The notes under the pieces were generated by a model. The model saw only the letters and a list, made by a program, of their open reading frames with translations, was not told the DNA's origin and made no database searches. 64,000 nucleotides of DNA, from the NCBI RefSeq assembly GCF_900105735.1, contig NZ_LT629793.1:3472001-3536000 (forward strand), written 5' to 3'. How positions within the stretch are numbered: position 1 is the first letter of the stretch; every line of letters begins with the position of its first letter. This document shows, piece after piece, positions 1 to 6,768 of the stretch. A program made the position numbers and the translations under genes. This DNA is from Pseudomonas yamanorum. GTDB taxonomy: Bacteria > Pseudomonadota > Gammaproteobacteria > Pseudomonadales > Pseudomonadaceae.

Positions 1-209
1 ATTCCTTTGCCGAGGCAGTGAAAAAGAATTTCGGTATTGCACCGGCACTCATTACGGCAGTGAACAATGAGATCCCTGCGAATTGGACCATGCCCGGCCG
101 ACCGGATGGCACTACTCGAAACTCTGCTTCGATGGGTTCGCTCTTCGGAGGGGCCAGCGGTGGCGCAACCTCTCAGTCGAGCGTAAAGCCAGTTGGACGC
201 CTTGGTTGA
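1..209 (+). CDS. C-terminal fragment of probable CBASS CD-NTase (5' end outside window)
   Basis: The reading frame is open from the left edge (codons starting at position 3) and stops at 207-209, so only about 69 C-terminal residues are visible. No catalytic motif lies in this part. The tail is rich in Gly, Ser and Ala, looks disordered, and ends in glycine (...PVGRLG). Cap2, the E2-E1 enzyme encoded directly downstream and overlapping by 17 bases, is known in type II CBASS to conjugate the C-terminus of its CD-NTase to targets, so a flexible Gly-ending tail fits a substrate. The identity is inferred from position only; a ubiquitin-like protein or another effector is possible. Confidence 0.5.
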   Translation, partial: SFAEAVKKNFGIAPALITAVNNEIPANWTMPGRPDGTTRNSASMGSLFGGASGGATSQSSVKPVGRLG

Positions 210-1977
210 TCCTATTACGACGCCATTGCAGCGCGGAATCGCCGCACTGCGAAATACCCTAGGTCAGGACGCTGCCGATGCATTGCTCCAGCCCGCACCC
301 ATGCGGGCTGACGAAGCGGCGTCCTTTTACTTTCCCTTGCCCATCGATTACACGGGGCAGGAGCGGCGACTGCGTATTGGTTTCCCCTCCAATTTTCCCC
401 GTGGGCTCTTGCGGCTGAACGTCGAACCCTCTCCATGGCTGGTTTGGCCGCATGCCACCAGGTCGGGGCTTTGCCTTCATGGCTTTCAGGAACGCCCCAT
501 CATGGGCTCCCCGGAGGTTGTGGTAGAGGACAGCCTTGCTCGCTTGGCACAGATCGTTTCGTTGTCCAAGATGGGATCAAGCCAGGCAACGCGCGATATC
601 GAATTTCAGAACGAGATCACTACCTACTGGTCTTTTCAGCACGGTCAGTCATTCCAGAACCTTTTACTGTTGGATCGACCTCAGGCTGCCTCGCAGTTGT
701 TTGCGCTCAGCGATCCGCGCCGGGCTGTGCCATCCGGTCAGGAAACGGTTTGGTTAGCATCGAACGTAGCTGCACTCAAAGGGCATTACCGACGGGTTGT
801 CGGGCGTTCCGCTGTCATTCGCGCGGCCGAAACTCCCGGTTTTTACGTCAAGCTTCAGAATTATCCGGATATCCGCACCCCGGATCCAGAAGATCTATTG
901 CCGTGGCTAACGCCCCACCTTCAACCAGACGATGCTGAGCAATTGCTGGCATGGTTTGAGCAGCATGGAACGTTGGCAAGTCGATGGATTGTTCTGGAGC
1001 TTCCTGGGGGGACGGATGCTCCAACGTATTGCCTCAATGTACGCTCGCTTGGCGTACAGCAGGAGCGGGGGGCAAAGTTTGGCTTGCGTACAGCGCGCCG
1101 CCGGCCAGCTATCGCAAATGCACATCCTCCGGCGCTCGTCCGGGCAACTGCCCTGGACGTGCTTGATCGAGCGTCCATTCTGTCCCGCGATACAAGCGGC
1201 ACTGCCCAGCACCTTGAAAGTGCTCGGGTAGTTTGCGTTGGTGTTGGCTCGTTAGGCAGTGCGGTGGCAATACAGTTGGCACGATCCGGTGTCGGCCACC
1301 TCACCCTCATCGATCCTGACACCTTGGTATCAGCCAATCTGGGGAGGCATGTTCTTGGAGCGGATAGCCTAGGGAGACTGAAAGCCTCAGCGTTGAGGGA
1401 CAAGATTTTGTTAGATCTTCCGACGACAGAATGCACCGCTTATTCGACTTTTGCCGAAGTGGTGATGAGCAGCAAACCAGAAGTGTTCGATAACGCAGAT
1501 CTGGTGGTGATCACGACAGCAGATTGGCAGTCGGAGGTCACTGTATGGCGAGCGAAATCCAGCGGCGCTCCTTGGGGGCTCTTACAAGCCTGGAGCGAAC
1601 CGTATACCCAGGTAGGTCATGCGCTATTCGCACCAGCCGGTACGTTTGATGGCCGTCATCTATTCACGAACGTCGGCGATTTCTTGCATAGATTTACAGA
1701 GTGGCCGGGAGGAGGTGTTGTTCCGCTGCCCGCCTGTGGGGAGAGCTTCATCCCAGGCGGCTCACTGGGGATGACCAATATCGCCTCTATGGTGTCGCAC
1801 ACGGCCCTACGCGCATTAACTGGCAACATCGCCACTGCATCTTGGATCAGCAGCATTTACAGACCTGAAGATGTGCTGAGCCTGGGAGGCCAATACCAAG
1901 GGCCCAAACTGCCAGAGGGGGCGCAGCAAATCCTACTCGAGCGTGGATGGCCGGAAGATAAGGACGAAACGGTATGA
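193..1977 (+). CDS. cap2: Cap2-type E2-E1 fusion enzyme (type II CBASS)
   Basis: 594 residues, the usual size of Cap2. Residues 1-150 form an E2-like domain with the putative nucleophile Cys94 in SGLCLHG. A linker follows, then a ThiF/E1 adenylation domain from about residue 340, with the nucleotide loop G350-V-G352-S-L-G355, Asp374/Asp376 after the second strand, the N382-L-G-R385 motif, and a candidate E1 Cys515 in PACGES. In CBASS this enzyme activates the CD-NTase C-terminus and primes the cyclase. TTG (193-195) is the start that fits the overlap with the upstream gene. The stop overlaps the next start as ATGA, so translation is coupled. A stand-alone Bil-type system is unlikely because there E1 and E2 are separate genes. 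Confidence 0.85.
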   Translation: MDALVDPITTPLQRGIAALRNTLGQDAADALLQPAPMRADEAASFYFPLPIDYTGQERRLRIGFPSNFPRGLLRLNVEPSPWLVWPHATRSGLCLHGFQERPIMGSPEVVVEDSLARLAQIVSLSKMGSSQATRDIEFQNEITTYWSFQHGQSFQNLLLLDRPQAASQLFALSDPRRAVPSGQETVWLASNVAALKGHYRRVVGRSAVIRAAETPGFYVKLQNYPDIRTPDPEDLLPWLTPHLQPDDAEQLLAWFEQHGTLASRWIVLELPGGTDAPTYCLNVRSLGVQQERGAKFGLRTARRRPAIANAHPPALVRATALDVLDRASILSRDTSGTAQHLESARVVCVGVGSLGSAVAIQLARSGVGHLTLIDPDTLVSANLGRHVLGADSLGRLKASALRDKILLDLPTTECTAYSTFAEVVMSSKPEVFDNADLVVITTADWQSEVTVWRAKSSGAPWGLLQAWSEPYTQVGHALFAPAGTFDGRHLFTNVGDFLHRFTEWPGGGVVPLPACGESFIPGGSLGMTNIASMVSHTALRALTGNIATASWISSIYRPEDVLSLGGQYQGPKLPEGAQQILLERGWPEDKDETV

Positions 1978-2456
1978 CGGATATCGCATGGCGCTGGCGA
2001 TGGCCGGAGGTGAATTCCGAACTATTGGTGTCCCAAGCTGTCGCGGACATCTTGGTTAGTCATCGGCAGGGCCTTTTTGGCGTGGAGCGAGGGGGACAGT
2101 TATTCGTCAATCCGGTTGATCCGAAAGGTCTGCTGTTGGCCTTGGCCACGGTGCCTCATCGCGCCGATCGGTCAGGTTGGTCTTGGCTAGAGTTGGATGC
2201 GGAGCGGTGCCGTCAGGAGATCAGGGCTGCCAACGAACAAGGGTTACGTCTGGTGGGCTACTGGCATACACACCCCCAATCCGTTCCGGTGATCTCTCCG
2301 GCAGATATCGGAAGTTTCTCCAAATTTGCTGCACGTTACACGCAGGATTTGCCGCACCCGATAGCCGTTATTGTCGGCAAGTCCGAAAAACCTGAAGGTA
2401 TCAAGGCGTGGTCGTTCAGGGACGGCAGATATGTTGAGGCCACCTGGGTCAGATGA
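1974..2456 (+). CDS. cap3: Cap3-type JAB/JAMM isopeptidase (type II CBASS)
   Basis: 160 residues. The JAMM zinc signature is complete: His98-x-His100-P, seven residues on Ser108, then Asp111, with Glu38 (GVERGG) as the likely catalytic acid. In type II CBASS, Cap3 cuts the CD-NTase conjugates made by Cap2 and so limits cyclase activation. The gene starts inside the stop of cap2 (ATGA) and is the last gene of the operon on this strand; the effector gene is therefore expected upstream, outside the window. The next gene faces it, with 29 bases between the two stop codons. Confidence 0.85.
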   Translation: MTDIAWRWRWPEVNSELLVSQAVADILVSHRQGLFGVERGGQLFVNPVDPKGLLLALATVPHRADRSGWSWLELDAERCRQEIRAANEQGLRLVGYWHTHPQSVPVISPADIGSFSKFAARYTQDLPHPIAVIVGKSEKPEGIKAWSFRDGRYVEATWVR

Positions 2457-2485
2457 GCTTTAAGTCCGTGAGGGTGGAAGGCAGG

Positions 2486-3034
2486 TCAGCGTTTACCTTT
2501 ACCCGCTAGCATCAGAGCGAAGAGCTCTGCCTGAAAGCGGGCATCATCCAATGCGTTATGGTTCGGCTCGCTGAGTGGCTTCAGCGCAGCGGTCATTTTG
2601 GATGATTTTGTTTCCTGCCAGCTGCAACCTAAAGCGCCCATAAAGTAGGCCTTCATGTCGATGGCGGTAAAACCAAAGGGGTTGGTTTCCAGGTATTTGT
2701 GGAAGTAGTAATTGACGAATGACCAGTCAAACGGCGCATTGAGTCCTACGAAAATGACCTTTTGCCCCGTTTGGCAGGACGATTTCAGCCACTGATCAAA
2801 TGTCAGCATCGCCTGTTGCGGAGCGAGGCCATCACGCTCCAGATTCTCCAGAATCAGCCCCGATACTGCCAGCGCTTCGGGGTCGTGTTTCGGACTGTCA
2901 GGTCGTAGTTCAAGATAGATGGACGTTTCAGGTTGGGCTACAAGACAAGCTCCAATGGAAAGCAGACTGTATTCGCCTGGTATAGGTCCAGACGTCTCGA
3001 CATCGACGGAAACATAAAGCTCATCAGGGTGCAT
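2486..3034 (-). CDS. DEDDh-family 3'-5' exonuclease
   Basis: 182 residues with the DnaQ-like exonuclease set: Asp11 and Glu13 (DVETSG), Asp103 (PFDWSF), then His159-x-Ala-x-x-Asp164 (motif III, HNALDD), that is DEDDh. It resembles the small epsilon-like or RNase T-like exonucleases used in DNA or RNA trimming. It stands convergent to cap3. Exonuclease genes have been reported as occasional CBASS accessories, but the opposite strand means it has its own promoter, so a role in the same defence is only inferred. No helicase or polymerase domain is attached. Confidence 0.8.
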   Translation of the reverse strand: MHPDELYVSVDVETSGPIPGEYSLLSIGACLVAQPETSIYLELRPDSPKHDPEALAVSGLILENLERDGLAPQQAMLTFDQWLKSSCQTGQKVIFVGLNAPFDWSFVNYYFHKYLETNPFGFTAIDMKAYFMGALGCSWQETKSSKMTAALKPLSEPNHNALDDARFQAELFALMLAGKGKR

Positions 3035-3256
3035 GTCATATCCTTTCGTGTAGTTACCTGATCACGCTCAGGCTTAGCCATGTGAAGGTGGAAAGGCAGG
3101 TATAGCCGTTGACCCATTTTTTGCCCTTTCACTCGTTATCCGGCGTTCGAGCAGCGGCAGTGCCTGTCTGTCAGCGGTTGCCCATTCCTTTGGTCAGCTC
3201 TGCGCCCAGGCATAATGATGTGTGTCATTCTGATGGCGGATGAGGGCCGGACGATC

Positions 3257-3895
3257 ATGAGTGAAACCGAGCGTTGGATAGTCAAGTGCCAAAAAACTGA
3301 GGACGGTACTGGCGACATCATCATCGATCTGCCTCAAGAGTTGCTTGACCAAATGAGGTTAGGTGTTGGGGACGACCTGGAGCTAACCGTAGCGAATGGC
3401 ACACTAGTGCTTACGCCCGTGCACAACGCAACATCATTGCGGCCCATGGTTTCTGGCGTCCTGCGTCAGGATGTCTATCATGCTTACCGCATGCGTCTGG
3501 AGAGGCTTCTTCATATCTCTGTCAATGCCTCGGATCTGGACATTCACGACATGATAGTAGCTGGCTTCTCGGTCAGCCTGATCAAAATGCTTTGTGATGA
3601 TGGAACCTTAAGCGACGAAGAGCGCGATAGAATCATTCAACCCAAAACGCTAAAAACAAAACTGTCAGCCAATCAGCTCTTAACCCTGCCTGAGAGCGAT
3701 CGCCTTTTCCGGTTTGTACATATTACCGCCATGGCCGAGGTGATCTTCGGTGACAAAGTTAAGGCCAAACAATGGCTTTCCAAACCCAAAGCCCGCTTTT
3801 TGGGAGAAAGCCCATCGTCGATGGTTGCTACAACCTTTGGCACACATCTAGTCGAAGAAATGCTGATTCAAGTGTCGGAGGGCATGTCATTTTGA
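3257..3895 (+). CDS. Antitoxin: AbrB-like DNA-binding domain fused to MbcA/ParS toxin-binding domain
   Basis: 212 residues from ATG 3257; ATGs at 3215 and 3233 are also in frame, but 3257 has GAGGG upstream. Residues 1-55 look like a SpoVT/AbrB swapped-hairpin domain (IVKCQKTEDGTGDIIIDLP, then LGVGDDLELTV). The C-terminal about 60 residues match the MbcA/ParS/Xre antitoxin domain (AEVIFGD, AxxWLSKPKxxFLGESP, TxFGTxLVEEML). In most relatives this domain follows an Xre-like HTH and neutralises a RES-domain toxin encoded directly downstream. Here the DNA-binding part is AbrB-like, and no RES toxin follows, so the gene looks like an orphan antitoxin. Confidence 0.7.
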   Translation: MSETERWIVKCQKTEDGTGDIIIDLPQELLDQMRLGVGDDLELTVANGTLVLTPVHNATSLRPMVSGVLRQDVYHAYRMRLERLLHISVNASDLDIHDMIVAGFSVSLIKMLCDDGTLSDEERDRIIQPKTLKTKLSANQLLTLPESDRLFRFVHITAMAEVIFGDKVKAKQWLSKPKARFLGESPSSMVATTFGTHLVEEMLIQVSEGMSF

Positions 3896-4264
3896 TTCAG
3901 CCGCAGCCAAACGGCGTCTACCGCTCCTTGAGTAACATGGATTTCAGGCGCCTATACCGGCGTCGCCTTGCCGATACGGCATCCACGGGCATCCATTGAA
4001 GCACTAGGTTTCACTCACATCGGCACGTACCGTTGAGAAAGATACACGCACGGCAATGGCATAGCTGGGTACTGGCGCAAACCACTTTATCGGGTGGCAG
4101 CTCGATAGAAATCATCCCGTTCAGTGAGATGAAGGGAGAAGACGAAACAGCCATGAGGTCACCCTGCTGCTATCCGTCGGCATCGGAACCTGGTGATCCG
4201 CTAGCAGCTAAGCTGAGTGATGCTTCTCGTTCGAATCGGTTTTTTTGATCGGCAGGAGGTAGTC
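3896..4264. other. 369-base stretch without a supported gene, where a toxin gene would be expected
   Basis: After the antitoxin stop, one frame stays open for only about 35 codons (to 3999) and another from 4033 to 4248. Neither shows the RES-toxin signature (GxRWN, YxAxS) nor any other family pattern I recognise. A decayed toxin gene or another remnant is possible, but I could not reconstruct one by reading through stops. The last bases hold the ribosome binding site AGGAGG (4254-4259) of the next gene. Confidence 0.5.
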
Positions 4265-4657
4265 ATGAATTTGGCAGATTATATTTCAGTGCTTTCTGAT
4301 GGTGAGAAAGTAGACGGATGCCAACTCACCACACCAGATGCTGTAGCGCTCGCCCGCCTGCATTTCCCTTCCCGTGCCTATTGTCTTGTTGCTGATTGGG
4401 CAATATTGGATCTCGACGTCACAACAAGTCAGCTGAAAGCCATTAAGGACAGGGAGCTAATTCCTGCTCTCGTTTACGCTTCGACCGTTATCCAAGATAG
4501 TAAAGGTCGCTTCGCACCTGGTGATTGGGTCAAAACAACACTGGGTGTTTCTTTCACCCACAACTGCCTGTTTCCAACAAAAAACACAGTTTATGTGCTG
4601 ATGGGGGCCGGTCGAAGGTTGCGTACAGATTTAGACATCGCACTGAGCCTGTGCTGA
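4265..4657 (+). CDS. Conserved hypothetical protein, DUF6957-like
   Basis: 130 residues from ATG 4265, chosen because AGGAGG ends five bases upstream. The sequence has the pattern I associate with a small family common in Pseudomonas accessory regions (DUF6957): an N-terminal LADYISVLSDG segment, DAVALAR, then CLVADWAILDL and YASTVIQDSxGRFxxGDWVKTT. No catalytic motif, signal peptide or membrane segment is visible. Base composition is clearly more AT-rich than the core genes to the right. Function unknown; the family assignment is from memory. Confidence 0.6.
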   Translation: MNLADYISVLSDGEKVDGCQLTTPDAVALARLHFPSRAYCLVADWAILDLDVTTSQLKAIKDRELIPALVYASTVIQDSKGRFAPGDWVKTTLGVSFTHNCLFPTKNTVYVLMGAGRRLRTDLDIALSLC

Positions 4658-4732
4658 AAAACTCACTCCCACACAGGTGAGTGGCAAGTCGCGCTCGCAT
4701 AGCGTTTCGGCATTAATGAACGCCGCCGCTAT

Positions 4733-4880
4733 TGTGTCAATCTATGTTGTTACCAATCGAGCACCGTATTTGAAATGTGACGCGCCTGTGTCAGTCTATG
4801 TTGCTGTTGTGTGGACCCCGGATCATCCTAAAGGCCCCGGTTTACTTGAGGGCCTGTGTCAAACTATGTTGTTGGTAACC
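4733..4880 (+). repeat. Three degenerate direct repeats at the accessory/core boundary
   Basis: Copies begin at 4733, 4787 and 4855 and share TGTGTCA-NN-CTATGTTG followed by T or C and T. Spacing start to start is 54 and 68 bases. They lie in the 366-base gap between the last accessory gene and lemA. Multiple short direct repeats of this kind are typical of ends of Mu/Tn7/IS21-type transposons, where several transposase sites are reiterated, but no transposase is in the window and no inverted partner was found. They could also be regulator sites. Confidence 0.6.
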
Positions 4881-4910
4881 AAACCCCCGTTCTTCGGGGG
4901 TTTTGCTTTT
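4881..4910 (+). terminator. Rho-independent terminator before lemA
   Basis: Stem CCCCCG (4884-4889), loop TTCTT, stem CGGGGG (4895-4900), followed by TTTTGCTTTT. It directly follows the third direct repeat and lies 224 bases past the last accessory gene, isolating lemA from rightward transcription. Confidence 0.8.
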
Positions 4911-5023
4911 TCAGGCTACCGGATATCGGGTCTTGCCGTTTCTGTGGACTAATTCCGGGAGTATTCCCCTGCTTTACCCCTAGAATGCGCCCTGTGGATA
5001 ACTAGCCAGGGAATGCCGCCGCC

Positions 5024-5605
5024 ATGAACATCGAACTGCTGATCGCCGGTATCGTCGTGCTGATTATTGTGGTCGGCCTGGTCGGCTGGCTGGTGGGGGT
5101 CTACAACGGCCTGGTGATGCGCCGCAACGATGTGGATAAAGCCTTCGCCAACATCGACGTGTTGCTCAAGCAGCGGGCAGACCAGATTCCCGACCTGATG
5201 CGCGTGGTGCAAGCCGCCATGAGCCATGAGAACGCGCTGTTCACCCGCCTCAGCGACGCCCGTACCGCGTACCTCAACGCCAGCAGCCTCACCGATAAGG
5301 TCGATGCCTCCAACCAGCTCAATACGGCGCTCAAGTCGGTGATTGCGGTGGCCGAGAATTATCCGACGCTGATCTCCGGCCCCAACATGGTCGAGTTTCA
5401 GCAGGCGATCTCGGCGGTGGAAGAGCGCATCGCCGACCGCCGCGAGTTCTTCAATGAGTCGGTCAACCTCTACAACATCGCCATCGCGATTTTCCCTGAT
5501 CTGTTCTTCGCCAAGATGCTTGGCTACCAGCGCATCCCGCTGCTGGCCATCAGCGCCGAAGAAACCCGCTACGAGGGCGTGAAGCTTGAGGTGCCGGGAG
5601 CATGA
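5024..5605 (+). CDS. lemA: LemA family membrane protein
   Basis: 193 residues, normal for the LemA family. An N-terminal hydrophobic helix (about residues 4-27) is followed by the family core YNGLVMRRNDVDKAFANIDVLL and long helices with RADQIPDL and AVAENYP. LemA proteins are anchored with a short N-terminus outside and a helical bundle in the cytoplasm; their biochemical role is not settled. The gene overlaps the next one by ATGA, and LemA with GIDE-domain partners is a recurrent pairing. One TTATCCACA-type 9-mer lies just upstream (4993) and another inside (5131). Confidence 0.9.
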   Translation: MNIELLIAGIVVLIIVVGLVGWLVGVYNGLVMRRNDVDKAFANIDVLLKQRADQIPDLMRVVQAAMSHENALFTRLSDARTAYLNASSLTDKVDASNQLNTALKSVIAVAENYPTLISGPNMVEFQQAISAVEERIADRREFFNESVNLYNIAIAIFPDLFFAKMLGYQRIPLLAISAEETRYEGVKLEVPGA

Positions 5606-6768
5606 AAACCACTCAGGCGGGCGTTGTCGCGAAAAAGCCGGCTTGGAAAACCTTGGTGGCGCTGATCTTTCTTGCCGGCTTCATCGGCCTGATGGTTTAC
5701 GCCCCGACGATCCTGGTTGCGCTGTTTTTCCCTGTCTGCATTTTGATCGGTTTGCTGGCCAGCTTCGGCCCCAACTTCTATCGCACCGAACAACGCCTGG
5801 CCACCAGCCAGATACGCTCCTTGGCCATGGGCCTGGTGGAGGTCAACGGCAAGGTGATCGTCGACACACCGCTGATCTCCCCGGTCAACGGCAAGCCTTG
5901 TGCGGGTTACGTGTGGATCATCGAGGAAGGCACCAAAGACAAGGACGGCGATTGGAGCTGGAGCCAGGTCTCAGCCGAGGCTCGCTGCAACGACTTCCGC
6001 CTGCAGGACGCCACCGGGGAAGTGACGGTGATTGCCGAAGGCATCGACCTGTTCGGCAAGAAGCGTCCTGACGACCATGAGTGGATCAGCAACTCCCGCC
6101 GCCAGGGCGAACTGCTCCTCTCCCAGGATATGCAGGTGATGCTGATTGGCGACGCCTGCGAACGTGACGGCAAGACGGTGATTGCCCAGGGCAGGCAACG
6201 TGACGCAGTGTTCGGCGTGGCCGAGACCAAGGATGTGGAGAATCGCCGTGTGCTGGCGCCGTTGTGGCGTGCCGGTGGTTTCTATGCGGTGGTGGTGGGC
6301 CTGATCGGTGTCGGCATCATGGCCATGACCCCGGAACATTTTGCCCAACTGCACCTGCCGGGCCCCGCCACCTACCAGCAAATGGCGGGATTGAACCCGG
6401 CCTATCGTTTTCTGGCCTGGTTGTACCGTGACAATGGCTTCGTAATCCCTTTCATGGCCGCGTTTGGCTTTTTGCTGACGATGTTTGTGGTGTTGCTCGC
6501 GCTGCGGCTGTTGCTGCCCAAGGGCATGCGCCTGGCGGTGGGCCGTGTGCTGGGCGCCTGGATGGGATTGGGCATGGTGATTGGTGGCGTGGTGACGTTG
6601 CTGCTGGTGGTGGCTCAGGTGGACACCATGAAGGTGTTCCTGGTGTGGATGATGATTCTGCTGGGCACCCTGGTGTTTTCGATCTTTGAGCAACGCAAGC
6701 TGGGGGTGGCGTACAAGCATTTCGCAAAAGATGCAGGCACCGCCGGTTTAGGCGACGAAGACGCCTGA
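5602..6768 (+). CDS. GIDE-domain (MUL1-like, no RING) membrane protein
   Basis: 388 residues. Two hydrophobic segments occupy about residues 18-55. A soluble region (about 65-215) carries the GIDE pattern: LVEVNGKVIVDTPLISPVNGKPC, then a FRLQDATGEVTVIAEG strand pair. Three or four further hydrophobic segments lie between about 225 and 375. The domain is shared with the mitochondrial E3 ligase MUL1, but no RING finger is present, so ligase activity is not predicted. It is coupled to lemA by a four-base overlap. Its stop abuts the stop of convergent pbpC exactly (TGATCA at 6766-6771), leaving no room for a terminator. Confidence 0.75.
   Translation: MKTTQAGVVAKKPAWKTLVALIFLAGFIGLMVYAPTILVALFFPVCILIGLLASFGPNFYRTEQRLATSQIRSLAMGLVEVNGKVIVDTPLISPVNGKPCAGYVWIIEEGTKDKDGDWSWSQVSAEARCNDFRLQDATGEVTVIAEGIDLFGKKRPDDHEWISNSRRQGELLLSQDMQVMLIGDACERDGKTVIAQGRQRDAVFGVAETKDVENRRVLAPLWRAGGFYAVVVGLIGVGIMAMTPEHFAQLHLPGPATYQQMAGLNPAYRFLAWLYRDNGFVIPFMAAFGFLLTMFVVLLALRLLLPKGMRLAVGRVLGAWMGLGMVIGGVVTLLLVVAQVDTMKVFLVWMMILLGTLVFSIFEQRKLGVAYKHFAKDAGTAGLGDEDA

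Noticed and set aside
18..209. Independent 63-residue gene starting at GTG 18
   Set aside because: The frame is open to the window edge and no ribosome binding site is visible; it is better read as the tail of a longer gene.
4733..4880. CRISPR array
   Set aside because: Only three degenerate repeats with unequal spacing of 35 and 49 bases, no cas genes, and no dyad in the repeat.
5602..6768. GIDE protein as E3 ligase partner of the nearby E1-E2 enzyme
   Set aside because: It has no RING finger, sits beyond a terminator in a core-genome pair with lemA, and type II CBASS conjugation needs no separate E3.
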